A stretch of DNA of 64,000 nt from J014 sp964486055 (GTDB lineage Bacteria; Acidobacteriota; Blastocatellia; Pyrinomonadales; Pyrinomonadaceae), in the NCBI GenBank assembly GCA_964486055.1, contig CAZALE010000005.1, positions 124,001 through 188,000 on the forward strand, read 5' to 3'. The notes under the pieces were generated by a model. That model worked only from the letters and a program-made list of their open reading frames with translations. It made no database searches and was not told where the DNA came from. The stretch's first letter is position 1, and the number at the start of each line of letters is the position of its first letter. The translations under genes were made by a program, and so were the position numbers. Below, in pieces: positions 8,559 through 17,650 of the stretch.

Positions 8559-11500
8559 ATGAGGCGGTTTATCAAGCCCTTAATTTGCTGGTTTCTTGTT
8601 TTTCTCTGTCTTGTTTTTAGTTTAAACGGACAGGATGATTTTGAAGGTAAGAAAATTGCTTTACCAGTTGACGTCGTATTCGAAGAAAAAGACACGAACG
8701 AAATAGCCAAGGAACAATTTAGATCAATAATTGAATCAGTAGTTGGCGACAAATACTCAAGGGTTAAAATCAGAGAGTCGATAGCTCAGTTATATGAAAC
8801 CGATAAGATAGTTTGGGTAAAGGTGGATGCGGTACCAAATGTAAATGGGACAATATCGCTCAGATACACAATAAGGCGCAAACTCGAAGCGAAAGAGATA
8901 ATAATTAGAATCGCTGATTTTACAGGCGAGAAGCTAACAGAAGATGAGCTCTTTTTGAGAGCTAACTTTCTCTCTGCTGGTTCTGCAATAACCGAGCAGA
9001 TTCTGCGCAGAAATGCGGACGCCATTCAAAGCTATCTGCGAGATTTAGGATTTTATAACGCAAATGTTACTTGGAAACTCATACCTGAAGAGGATAGCCC
9101 CACGAAAGTAGTAGTCGAATTTTTCGTGAGGCCGAATGAACAAGCCCGAGTTGATAGATTTGATATAAACATCAACGGCTTCGATGCCACAGCCATTCGT
9201 AGAAGATTAACTCTACGACCGGGAGAGTTTTTTTCAACTAGAAAGCTAGATGAAGATTTGCAGAAGATAAAAACGGCAATTTTGCGTAGTGGACGACTCG
9301 CACCATTTTTAGAGGAGCCGAAGGTATCCTTTGATCCAGAACGAAACGAGATATCAATCGAGCTCAAGGGGAATTTGGGTCCTACGGTTAAGATAAGAGT
9401 GGAGGCGGGCGATGAGAAAGTTGGAGAAGATACTCAATCGCGATTACTACCTGTAAAACGTGAAGGGCGAATTGATCAATCCGCTATAGTTGAGGGGGCT
9501 CGTCGTCTCAGAAATTATTTCCAACAAAAAGGATATTTTTTCGCAAAGGTTAGACCTATTTGTGCTGTATCGCCATCACTACCACCTAATGCCATTAATC
9601 AGCTTAAAAATAATACTGAGCTTTTATGCAGCTTTCTATCAGGCATTGATTTAGAGGGCAGAGAAGTCGAAATCAAGTACATTGTGAATTTAAATCGCCG
9701 ATTGAAGTTGAAGGAGGTGAGGATCGAGGGTAGTGATAAGTTAACGACTGAAGAGCTAAAACCAATTTTAGAGACCCAGGTAGCCTCGTTTTTAGGAATT
9801 ATACCGGCACTAGCTTACGGTAGGGGTTACACGAATAGTGAGATGCTGGAGAATGACCGTCAGCAAATCGAAGCGATAATGCGTGAACTGGGATATCGTA
9901 AGGCTAAAGTCAGTGTGAAACAGGGAGTATCCTTAGATTCTAATGACCTTATAGTTACGTTTGTGATCGAAGAGGGGCCTATTACCAGAATAACCGAAAC
10001 TGAAATCTTGGGTAACACGGTTTTTTCGAGTGACCAATTAGAGGCTATTGTGTCAGAATTGAGAGGAAAAGCATTTTCGAATGCACGTATAAAAAATGTC
10101 TTGCAGAAGCTCATTATTTTTTATGAGGAACGAGGGTATTTTGACGTTAAAATAGCCTTCCGAACATTGGAGCTTCAGAGTAATGAGACGGAAAATGAAG
10201 AACGCATGAAAGTCATTTTTGAGATAAGTAAGGAGGGGAAACCTACCTTAACGAACAGGATTTTCATAAATGGTAATGAAAAGACGGATACCTCGACCAT
10301 CCTGAGGGTTTTGGAATTGAAACCAGGTAAATTATTAAGGGCTTCAGATGTTCTCAGAAGTGAACAAACGCTCTATGAAACGGGGGCTTTTCGTCGTATT
10401 GAAACCAAAATAGAACCAGCAGGAGATACGTCCGATGGAAAAACAAGAAAGGACGTCATAATCAATGTAGAAGAGGAAAAGCCGAGAGATCTTCAATATG
10501 GTGGAGGATACTCAACTGACTCTGGAGCATTTGGAGTCGTAAATCTTCGTTACAATAATCTGTTCGGAAGACTACAACAAATAAATGTTTTAGGCCGAGT
10601 AAGTGCTTTACAACAGCTTTTTCAGGTTGATTTCTTAGAGCCTCATTTCTTGCGCGAAGAACGAGCTTTTTCTCCGTTAAGATTCACTGCACAGTATCAA
10701 AGAGATGCGACGGTAACGAGGTTTTTTCGATCTGCCTTTGATAAAGGTACATTTGGCATTGTCCAAAGATTGGATCAAAACGGTAATCCGATAGATGTAT
10801 TCGGAAATGTGGTTAAAAATCCAGCCATCGAGCGTTTTGGTTTCACGTTAGAGACTCAGAAAAATATCCATCCTGAGACAAAGAGTATTCTATTTCTCCG
10901 CTATAGGTACGAGAAGGTTGATTTATTGAACATCGAGAGCCTCCTGATAAGAGATTTATTGTCGCCTGACTCAAAAATACGAATTTCCGGATTCGGTTCC
11001 AGCTTTATTTTCGACACCCGCCGAAATTGTAGCAAAAAACAAGCGCTATTAGAGTTGATCCAGAAAGGGGAGATTTTAAATCCCTGTCGATACAATCCCA
11101 CTGAAACTACTGATGGTCATTTCCTAAGTGCTAATTATGATATTTCAATTCCAACTCTCGGAGCCAACACAGGCTTTCAAAAAGTACAAGTTACTTATCA
11201 AAATTACTATACGCTTAGAAACTTGAACACCACTTTGGCGACAAGATTCATTCTGGGAGCTGGGCAAGTATTTTTTGAGCGAGCGAATCGATTTCCTGCA
11301 AGTTTATCTGCTTTGAGTGGGATTTTGCCGATCAGTGAGAGATTTTTTGCTGGAGGCTCAACGACTCTTCGTGGCTTTGAATTTGAGTCAGCAGGACCTA
11401 GAATCGTGAGTATTCCGACTGGGATTTTTCGCACTAGTAACGGTACGCCGATCTTTCTGCCGCCATTTACTACCCCACTGGGAGGAAATGCATTGGCTAT

Positions 11501-11831
11501 ATTTAACACTGAGTTGCGGATAAAGCTGACATCATCTCTACAAACTGTCCCATTCTACGACGGAGGAAATGTTTTCAGTCGCTTTAAGGACATATTTAAG
11601 CCGCCGACACTTAATCCAAACGATGTCTTAGGATCTAATTTGAGGGCTACGTGGACAAATACAGTAGGATTAGGCTTCCGGATAAAGACACCATTGGGTG
11701 GGTCCATAGCTGTCGATTTTGGCTATTTACTTAATCCACCACGCTTCCTGATTCCCCAAACCAATATGACCAATGCGATTTATCAGTTAAGACAGACTCA
11801 GATCCACTTCCGAATCTCACAAGCTTTCTGA
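8559..11831 (+). CDS. bamA: BamA/TamA-family outer-membrane assembly barrel (Omp85) with extended POTRA region
   Basis: Outer-membrane protein of 1090 aa. Signal peptide at residues 1-24 (ICWFLVFLCLVFSLNGQ). Residues about 35-660 form a periplasmic region that I read as five or six POTRA-like modules (repeating unit of the form ...GNTVFSSDQLEAIV...G..fs..ri....l..fYeerGYfdv.i), and residues 660-1090 the C-terminal Omp85 barrel, with the lid-loop motif LRGFEFESAGPR near residue 945 and a C-terminal aromatic residue (ISQAF). At 1090 aa it is clearly longer than E. coli BamA (about 810). Directly follows tamB, so it may act as the TamA-like partner, as the general BamA, or both; the window does not decide this. 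The 3' end overlaps convergent nadV by 15 bases. Confidence 0.87.
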   Translation: MRRFIKPLICWFLVFLCLVFSLNGQDDFEGKKIALPVDVVFEEKDTNEIAKEQFRSIIESVVGDKYSRVKIRESIAQLYETDKIVWVKVDAVPNVNGTISLRYTIRRKLEAKEIIIRIADFTGEKLTEDELFLRANFLSAGSAITEQILRRNADAIQSYLRDLGFYNANVTWKLIPEEDSPTKVVVEFFVRPNEQARVDRFDININGFDATAIRRRLTLRPGEFFSTRKLDEDLQKIKTAILRSGRLAPFLEEPKVSFDPERNEISIELKGNLGPTVKIRVEAGDEKVGEDTQSRLLPVKREGRIDQSAIVEGARRLRNYFQQKGYFFAKVRPICAVSPSLPPNAINQLKNNTELLCSFLSGIDLEGREVEIKYIVNLNRRLKLKEVRIEGSDKLTTEELKPILETQVASFLGIIPALAYGRGYTNSEMLENDRQQIEAIMRELGYRKAKVSVKQGVSLDSNDLIVTFVIEEGPITRITETEILGNTVFSSDQLEAIVSELRGKAFSNARIKNVLQKLIIFYEERGYFDVKIAFRTLELQSNETENEERMKVIFEISKEGKPTLTNRIFINGNEKTDTSTILRVLELKPGKLLRASDVLRSEQTLYETGAFRRIETKIEPAGDTSDGKTRKDVIINVEEEKPRDLQYGGGYSTDSGAFGVVNLRYNNLFGRLQQINVLGRVSALQQLFQVDFLEPHFLREERAFSPLRFTAQYQRDATVTRFFRSAFDKGTFGIVQRLDQNGNPIDVFGNVVKNPAIERFGFTLETQKNIHPETKSILFLRYRYEKVDLLNIESLLIRDLLSPDSKIRISGFGSSFIFDTRRNCSKKQALLELIQKGEILNPCRYNPTETTDGHFLSANYDISIPTLGANTGFQKVQVTYQNYYTLRNLNTTLATRFILGAGQVFFERANRFPASLSALSGILPISERFFAGGSTTLRGFEFESAGPRIVSIPTGIFRTSNGTPIFLPPFTTPLGGNALAIFNTELRIKLTSSLQTVPFYDGGNVFSRFKDIFKPPTLNPNDVLGSNLRATWTNTVGLGFRIKTPLGGSIAVDFGYLLNPPRFLIPQTNMTNAIYQLRQTQIHFRISQAF

Positions 11832-13220
11832 GTTAGCACGTTTGCGAATCTGTTCGAGACTGTCATCTATCAACAATTCACCATTTTCAAATACGGTACG
11901 CATAACAGAGTTTTCCATTGCTATAGTGTTCAAATCTGGAAGTTTGACAGTTTCATATTCACCTTTATCGTTCTTTATTAAATCTAGCCGTCCGCTTTTA
12001 CTCACTTTAACACTGTCAGTCACGGGTTGTTTGTAAACTTCTCTTAACTTTCCGTCAACGACTACTGCAGAGCATTTATATGCAAATTTTAAAGTGTCTC
12101 GATTTATCTTTTGTAAGAGCGCTCCGCCCATTCCAAAAGCTATGTTCGATGCGGAGAAACCATCACTTTTTAATCTGGCCAGTATATCGTGTATGGATTG
12201 TTCATTGACTCCATCACCCTGTATGATTCTTACATGCTTGAGTACCTTGTAGCCTTTAGAGTTTATTTCGTATCCGAACTTTTCACTCAGAATAGAGGCG
12301 ACTTTGGCGACAATCTCTACTGGATTCCCAGAGTCAGGGCGGATAACTACAGTGGCGCCTGAGTCGATGACCTCTTGACGCAAGATCTCTCCCCATATTT
12401 TCTCAACCGCATTGAAAATGTCCCATGAGTCAGAGACAACGGCGACTAGGGATCCAGGTTTTGCGAATATTTTTAGCATGTTACGGTATGCTTCAACTTC
12501 ACCTTCACGTCCCCAGGATGTCATTGTTGAGTGTTCTGCGGCTGGTATCGAGAAACCGGCCATTGGCGAGTGATAAAAATCCCTATGCAGAATAAGGGCG
12601 GCCATTGTGTCTGTTCCCTGGAAGTTAATTAGATGAGCTGCTCCTCCAATCGCTGCAGTTTCTTGGGAGGAAACCCCTCGTGATCCGAAGTCATGTAATT
12701 TAAATTGTATCTCTGCATCCGGATCATCAGCAGTCTCCTTTAAGAAGCGATAAATATCTTGCTTGATGTAATAAGATTGAGTTGCAACGGTTATCGGATA
12801 CCAGATGCGCATTAACTGGGTTTCGAACCAGCTAGCGATCCAAAAAAATTCCTCATCAGTCGTCTCTACGGTCATAAGAGCGTTTCTCAGGGGAACGATA
12901 AGTCCCTCAGGAATAGCTCGAATTCTCAGCGGTAATAGTCCATCATGTTTTTTTATAAGATTAGACCATCCAGCGTAATTGAATGGCAACCCATGAGAGG
13001 TGATAATTGAATTAGCCTCTTCAACCATTTCCTGCGTAATTTTGCGAGTGAAGTATCGTTTCAATATATACTGCAGTCCGAAGAATAAGGTTTTATCCCA
13101 TTTGCGTTCACTACCTCTAGATTCAAGATAAAAAAATGTCCTACTTGTTCCTTTTGGATATTGGAGCCAATGCGAAGCCTTGTAGCTATCCGTGTCTATT
13201 ATTGGATTTATCTCAAACAT
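11817..13220 (-). CDS. nadV: Nicotinamide phosphoribosyltransferase (NAMPT/NadV)
   Basis: Full-length 467 aa enzyme that makes NMN from nicotinamide and PRPP, the first step of the short NAD salvage route. Family motifs are in order: N-terminal DTDSYKASHWLQYP, DFGSRGVSS (Arg of the nicotinamide site), FQGTDTMAA, AAEHSTMTSWG (catalytic His), VSDSWDIFNA, VIRPDSGNP (phosphate-binding Arg and Asp) and AFGMGGALLQKINRDT. These match the residues described for human NAMPT (R196, D219, H247, R311, D313). No NMN adenylyltransferase or NMN-binding transporter is adjacent. Convergent with bamA (15-base overlap of coding ends). Upstream is a 430-base non-coding stretch containing a scaffold gap. Confidence 0.93.
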   Translation of the reverse strand: MFEINPIIDTDSYKASHWLQYPKGTSRTFFYLESRGSERKWDKTLFFGLQYILKRYFTRKITQEMVEEANSIITSHGLPFNYAGWSNLIKKHDGLLPLRIRAIPEGLIVPLRNALMTVETTDEEFFWIASWFETQLMRIWYPITVATQSYYIKQDIYRFLKETADDPDAEIQFKLHDFGSRGVSSQETAAIGGAAHLINFQGTDTMAALILHRDFYHSPMAGFSIPAAEHSTMTSWGREGEVEAYRNMLKIFAKPGSLVAVVSDSWDIFNAVEKIWGEILRQEVIDSGATVVIRPDSGNPVEIVAKVASILSEKFGYEINSKGYKVLKHVRIIQGDGVNEQSIHDILARLKSDGFSASNIAFGMGGALLQKINRDTLKFAYKCSAVVVDGKLREVYKQPVTDSVKVSKSGRLDLIKNDKGEYETVKLPDLNTIAMENSVMRTVFENGELLIDDSLEQIRKRANSESL

Positions 13221-13680
13221 TTCCTAAGTGTTAATTTAGCTGATTTTGCTTTTTGATACCAATGCTAAGCGCATTTAAATAGATATCAGAAGGACGTGCT
13301 GCAGAGAGTAAGCGCGATTTAACTAAAGCAGATGAGAATAAGATATGCGTGGGAACGGTTCATAATTTTTAGCTTAAGTTTGTAGAGTGGATTTAGGATA
13401 AGAATCTTCGCAAAAAACTCTATTTAGAACTACATTTTGGCGATACATTTATTCAGCNNNNNNNNNNNNNNNNNNNNNNNNNNNNNNNNNNNNNNNNNNN
13501 NNNNNNNNNNNNNNNNNNNNNNNNNNNNNNNNNNNNNNNNNNNNNNNNNNNNNNNNNATTTATTCAGCGATGCGTTCAAAAGGCGAATATTACTTTGTGG
13601 TCAGGAGTTCGGAAAGTGCGTACAGTGATGTCTTAAAATTTTGATGTCTCAGGAGTATGGATGGCTAATTTCATTAATAG
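13221..13680. other. Intergenic region between nadV and the GH19 gene, with a scaffold gap
   Basis: Contains 100 N at 13458-13557 (a fixed-length placeholder). The 11 bases before the gap (13447-13457, atttattcagc) are repeated right after it (13558-13568), so the two contig ends may overlap. The known sequence on either side is A+T-rich and has no credible reading frame, RNA gene or clear terminator. The nadV promoter should lie between 13221 and about 13400 on the minus strand, but I cannot pick a convincing one. Confidence 0.7.
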
Positions 13681-14247
13681 TCATCCGGTGGTATAGCTTA
13701 TAGCGGAATAAAACTTTTTAGCATGATCGGCGATTATACCCGCCTTGTCCAGAGCGTTGATAATTCTTCTTGCGTTTATCCAGTCCTCCTTAGCGGCGTT
13801 GAAGTAGTCGCCTAATTTTTTCCCAGTAAAAGAGCCATTAATCATTCCATAAAACATTATCCGTATGCTGATATCTAGATCGAGTGCTAGATCAGGATTA
13901 TTTACTAGATCTACTTTTAATGCATCACCGAGTTTTTGATAATTACGCTTCCAGGTTATCTGAACTAAACCACGACCGTAGTAAACCTTTTTGGTTTGGG
14001 GATCAGGAACTCCGTAAGGTTTACCTTTGCCCTTCCCATATTCTTCAATTGGCCACATTCTTTTGTCTGTCTCATGATATGCTGTGGCCAACATATAAGC
14101 TAACCATCGATCATCATCCATCGAATGATGATTTTCCCAGCGGTTCAAAATTCCAGTCATTCCCTGAACTTGCTGCTGGCTTAATTTCCCATTGAATAAT
14201 CGATTTCTCACAACATCGAAGAAAAACTTTCTATTTATTTTGCTCAT
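13681..14247 (-). CDS. Small glycoside hydrolase family 19 chitinase-like / phage-lysin-like protein
   Basis: Predicted 188 aa from ATG 14247, which has GGGGAACGG just upstream; a longer in-frame start at 14412 would overlap the divergent lon start and is rejected. Motifs fit the COG3179 predicted chitinase / phage endolysin group: LATAYHETD with the catalytic-type Glu (about residue 60), then YYGRGLVQITWKRNYQKLG (substrate-cleft signature) and a C-terminal helical stretch ARRIINALDKAGIIADHAKKFY. Such proteins cut chitin or, in phages and secretion cargo, peptidoglycan. No signal peptide is visible, and no holin, spanin or other phage gene is nearby, so it may be a domesticated phage lysozyme or an effector-like wall hydrolase. 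Divergently transcribed from lon (159 bases). Confidence 0.75.
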   Translation of the reverse strand: MSKINRKFFFDVVRNRLFNGKLSQQQVQGMTGILNRWENHHSMDDDRWLAYMLATAYHETDKRMWPIEEYGKGKGKPYGVPDPQTKKVYYGRGLVQITWKRNYQKLGDALKVDLVNNPDLALDLDISIRIMFYGMINGSFTGKKLGDYFNAAKEDWINARRIINALDKAGIIADHAKKFYSAISYTTG

Positions 14248-14406
14248 ACCGTTCCCCAACTTTAACGAATCAATGGTATTAAAATTTTTGCCGAGAAACA
14301 TGGATTTTGTCTGCGAAAAACCTTGTAAATAGCGAACAATTGTGCGAAGATCGAATGTGCGGACGATTTTCTTGGGAGATAAACTATCAATCGAGAGCCT
14401 AAAAAA

Positions 14407-16836
14407 ATGCAAGAGTATACTGATCAGATGCCGAGTGATATTGGTAGGTACCCGATGGTGCCTATTCGCGATGTAGTAATATTTCCATTTACAAAAGTTG
14501 CATTCAAAATCGGGCGTTCCACATCAGTGTTAGCTTTAGAGCGTGCCTTACAAACTGATCGCACCATTTTTCTTGCGACACAGCATGATGCCTCGATTGA
14601 TGAGCCAAAACCCGATCAAATCTATAAAGTAGGGACGTTAGGAAAGATTTTACAAGCTCAAAAGCAAGACAATGGACAGATAAAGGTTGTTGTAGAGGGA
14701 AGAGAGCGCGCCACTACTCTGAGAGTTGAGGTGAGTGAAGAAGGCGTATTTTTTGCCATAGTGCGGCGAATTTCGGCTATCGACGAATCAGGTTTTCGTA
14801 CGGATAATCTATTGCAGAAAATACATAATTTAGTTGAGCAACTAATAAGATTATCCCCAGATGCCTACACAGAGGCTTTGCAAGCTTCTCTGAGAGGATT
14901 TTCCGCAGCTCAGATAGCTGATGCAATGGCCTCTCACCTGCGTATACCTGTTAACGAAAAACAACAATTGCTCGAGACATTCTCCGTTCAAGAGAGATTA
15001 CTGCGCCTGATTGAAATCTTAGAGATTGAGATAGAGAAGAAACAGATAGATAGAGCAATTCAAAATCGTGTGAAAAAACAGATGGATAAAAATCAGCGCG
15101 AGTACTACCTCAATGAACAAATGAAGGCAATTCAGAAAGAGCTTGGCAGAAAAGATGAACGTGCGGAATTTGAGGAGCTGAGAAAAAAGATAGAAGAAGC
15201 AGGAATGACTGAGGAGGCTAAAGAGAAAGCCTTACAAGAACTAGCTCGTTTGGAAGCGATGCCTCCCATGTCTGCAGAAAGCACGGTCTGTCGTACTTAT
15301 ATCGAATGGTTGATCAGTGTTCCATGGAAAAATCGAAGTGAAGAAATCGAGGATTTAGCTGAAGCTGAGAGAATACTAAACGAAGATCATTACGGTTTAG
15401 AAAAGATAAAGGAGAGGATCCTTGAGTATCTAGCTGTATGTCAATTGGTTAAGAAACCTAAGGGCACAATTCTGTGCTTCGTAGGAGCGCCAGGAGTTGG
15501 AAAGACAAGTCTAGGCAAGTCGATAGCAAGAGCCACGGGTAGGAAGTTCGTACGTTTGAGTCTAGGCGGTGTTCATGATGAGGCTGAAATTCGAGGTCAT
15601 CGTCGGACGTATATTGGCTCAATGCCAGGACAAATTATTCAATTATTAAAGAGAGCTGGTACCATCAATCCTGTTATGCTACTCGATGAGGTAGATAAAA
15701 TCGGTAGAGATTTTCGAGGTGACCCGGCGGCAGCGTTGCTTGAAGTGCTCGATCCAGAACAAAATTGTACTTTTAGGGATCATTATCTCGATGTTGATTA
15801 TGATCTATCTCAAGTATTTTTCATTGCTACTGCCAATGTGCTGCATACGATACCTCCCGCATTGCAAGATAGACTCGAGATATTAAGATTATCTGGTTAT
15901 ACGGAGCGTGAAAAAGTCGAGATTGCAAAAAGACATCTGATTCCTAAACAGGCAGAAAACACAGGTCTAAGTGTTGACAAAGTCTCATTCACAGAGGATG
16001 GGATTTTAGAAATCATACGCCATTATACACGTGAGGCTGGCGTTAGAAATTTGGAAAGAGAAATTTCCTCATGCATGAGAAAGGTGGCTCGTGAATACGT
16101 AGTCAGCAAAAATAAGAAACATTTCCGGGAAATCGTAGATTCCGAGAAGGTTAGAAAACTTCTTGGGAAGATACGTTATCGCAAGCAAGATATCGCTAAG
16201 CATAGCGAAGTCGGGCTTGCGAACGGATTAGCTTGGACAGAAGTAGGTGGCGATGTACTACAAGTTGAAGCGACTCTGGTCAAAGGAAAAGGCGAGCTAA
16301 TTCTCACAGGACAGCTCGGTGATGTCATGAAGGAGTCGGCCAAAGCTGCATTGACCTGCATTAGAACAAGAGCTGAAAAATTAGGTATTGACGAAAAGGA
16401 TTTTAGTGAAAAAGATTTGCACATACACGTTCCAGAAGGGGCAATTCCTAAAGACGGGCCAAGTGCTGGTATAACCATGGCAACTGTGATGGTTTCCGCT
16501 TTGACTGGTAAAAAGGTTCGACATGATGTGGCCATGACAGGTGAAATAACTCTGAGAGGTAAGGTTTTACCAATAGGTGGTGTTAAGGAAAAATTACTGG
16601 CTGCACATCGTTTTGGAATTAAGACCATAATATTACCAAAAGATAATGAAAAGGATTTATCCGAGATTCCAGAGGAAATCTCAGATGAGCTCTTGATTCA
16701 TCTAGTGGAGACGATCGATGAGGTTTTAGATTTGGCTTTGGATGTTGAGAAAGAAGATGATATTTTAGAGGTCGGAGAACCGATTTGGAGTGGTGCTAAT
16801 CCGGATTCATCCGATGTCTCAATTCCCATTGAATGA
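14407..16836 (+). CDS. lon: ATP-dependent protease Lon
   Basis: Complete 809 aa LonA. LON substrate-binding domain (about residues 14-205, start YPMVPIRDVVIFP), coiled-coil linker (KKQMDKNQREYYLNEQMKAI), AAA+ domain (Walker A GAPGVGKTSLGKS, Walker B MLLDEVDKI, sensor and arginine-finger region IPPALQDRLEI) and C-terminal Ser-Lys protease domain with PKDGPSAGIT carrying the catalytic Ser and the GEITLRGKVLPIGGVKEK segment carrying the catalytic Lys. Cytoplasmic degradation of damaged and regulatory proteins. The stop overlaps the engB start by 4 bases (ATGA), so the two are cotranscribed. I do not see a heat-shock CIRCE-like element upstream. Confidence 0.97.
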   Translation: MQEYTDQMPSDIGRYPMVPIRDVVIFPFTKVAFKIGRSTSVLALERALQTDRTIFLATQHDASIDEPKPDQIYKVGTLGKILQAQKQDNGQIKVVVEGRERATTLRVEVSEEGVFFAIVRRISAIDESGFRTDNLLQKIHNLVEQLIRLSPDAYTEALQASLRGFSAAQIADAMASHLRIPVNEKQQLLETFSVQERLLRLIEILEIEIEKKQIDRAIQNRVKKQMDKNQREYYLNEQMKAIQKELGRKDERAEFEELRKKIEEAGMTEEAKEKALQELARLEAMPPMSAESTVCRTYIEWLISVPWKNRSEEIEDLAEAERILNEDHYGLEKIKERILEYLAVCQLVKKPKGTILCFVGAPGVGKTSLGKSIARATGRKFVRLSLGGVHDEAEIRGHRRTYIGSMPGQIIQLLKRAGTINPVMLLDEVDKIGRDFRGDPAAALLEVLDPEQNCTFRDHYLDVDYDLSQVFFIATANVLHTIPPALQDRLEILRLSGYTEREKVEIAKRHLIPKQAENTGLSVDKVSFTEDGILEIIRHYTREAGVRNLEREISSCMRKVAREYVVSKNKKHFREIVDSEKVRKLLGKIRYRKQDIAKHSEVGLANGLAWTEVGGDVLQVEATLVKGKGELILTGQLGDVMKESAKAALTCIRTRAEKLGIDEKDFSEKDLHIHVPEGAIPKDGPSAGITMATVMVSALTGKKVRHDVAMTGEITLRGKVLPIGGVKEKLLAAHRFGIKTIILPKDNEKDLSEIPEEISDELLIHLVETIDEVLDLALDVEKEDDILEVGEPIWSGANPDSSDVSIPIE

Positions 16837-17420
16837 ATTATATCGGCATGATCTCTGCCGTATTTATTAAGAGTGCATTTGACAAAAAAGATTGGTTAAA
16901 TGATGACCGCCCGGAGATAGCCTTCTTGGGAAGATCGAATGTAGGAAAATCTTCCTTGATAAACTCCTTAATAGGCAAAAAAGGACTAGCTAAAACTTCT
17001 AACACGCCGGGAAGGACCCAGAGTATCAATTTTTTTCTCATCAATGACGCTTTTTATTTTGTGGATTTACCGGGATATGGTTTTGCGAAGGTCCCGGGAA
17101 AAATGCGTCAGAGTTGGGCCAGGATGGTTGGGGAATATCTAAAAGATAGACAACAACTTAAATTATCGATACAATTGGTTGATTCGAGACACGATCCGAG
17201 CGAATTAGATAAAACTTTAAATGAGTGGTTGATTTTTTACGGGAAACCTCATATCATTGTTGCTACAAAGATTGATAAGCTCTCATCAAATGATTTAAAG
17301 AAAAGCCTACCCAAGATAGAGCGGGCTTTTCCAAAAAGTAAAATCATCCCGTACTCTTCCGTAACGGGAGAAGGAAAAAAGGCGGTTTGGCAAGAAATAA
17401 AAGCTGTGATCGAAATCTAG
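16833..17420 (+). CDS. engB: Ribosome-biogenesis GTPase EngB (YsxC/YihA)
   Basis: 195 aa TrmE-Era-EngA-EngB-type GTPase needed for large-subunit ribosome assembly. G1 GRSNVGKSS, G2 region SNTPGRTQ, G3 DLPGYG and G4 TKIDKL are all present, followed by the short C-terminal helix; length is usual for the family. Translationally coupled to lon through a 4-base overlap, an arrangement seen in several phyla. No further gene follows for 230 bases, so it closes the lon operon. Confidence 0.95.
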   Translation: MNYIGMISAVFIKSAFDKKDWLNDDRPEIAFLGRSNVGKSSLINSLIGKKGLAKTSNTPGRTQSINFFLINDAFYFVDLPGYGFAKVPGKMRQSWARMVGEYLKDRQQLKLSIQLVDSRHDPSELDKTLNEWLIFYGKPHIIVATKIDKLSSNDLKKSLPKIERAFPKSKIIPYSSVTGEGKKAVWQEIKAVIEI

Positions 17421-17650
17421 AAAATACTTCGCAAGTTTTACATTCTTAGGTGTTTTGGATTTGATTTCTATTCAAAATCGTTTAATAATTTATGTCTTCT
17501 GAGAATTATCTGTGCAAAAATTTTTTGATGACTTCAATCAGCACTCCTGCTGATCTTTCCATAAATGACTCCAAAATAAATATGGAGGAAAATTCCTAAA
17601 CAATTCTTTGAAGTCCATCAACGTAATAAAAATTTAGAGGAATTTGAGAG

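Noticed and set aside
13681..14247. Prophage around the lysin-like gene
   Set aside because: No integrase, structural, holin or attachment-site sequence is seen on either side; neighbours are housekeeping genes.
14248..14412. N-terminal extension of the GH19-type gene
   Set aside because: Would overlap the lon start and lacks motif support; the shorter start has a good Shine-Dalgarno-like sequence.
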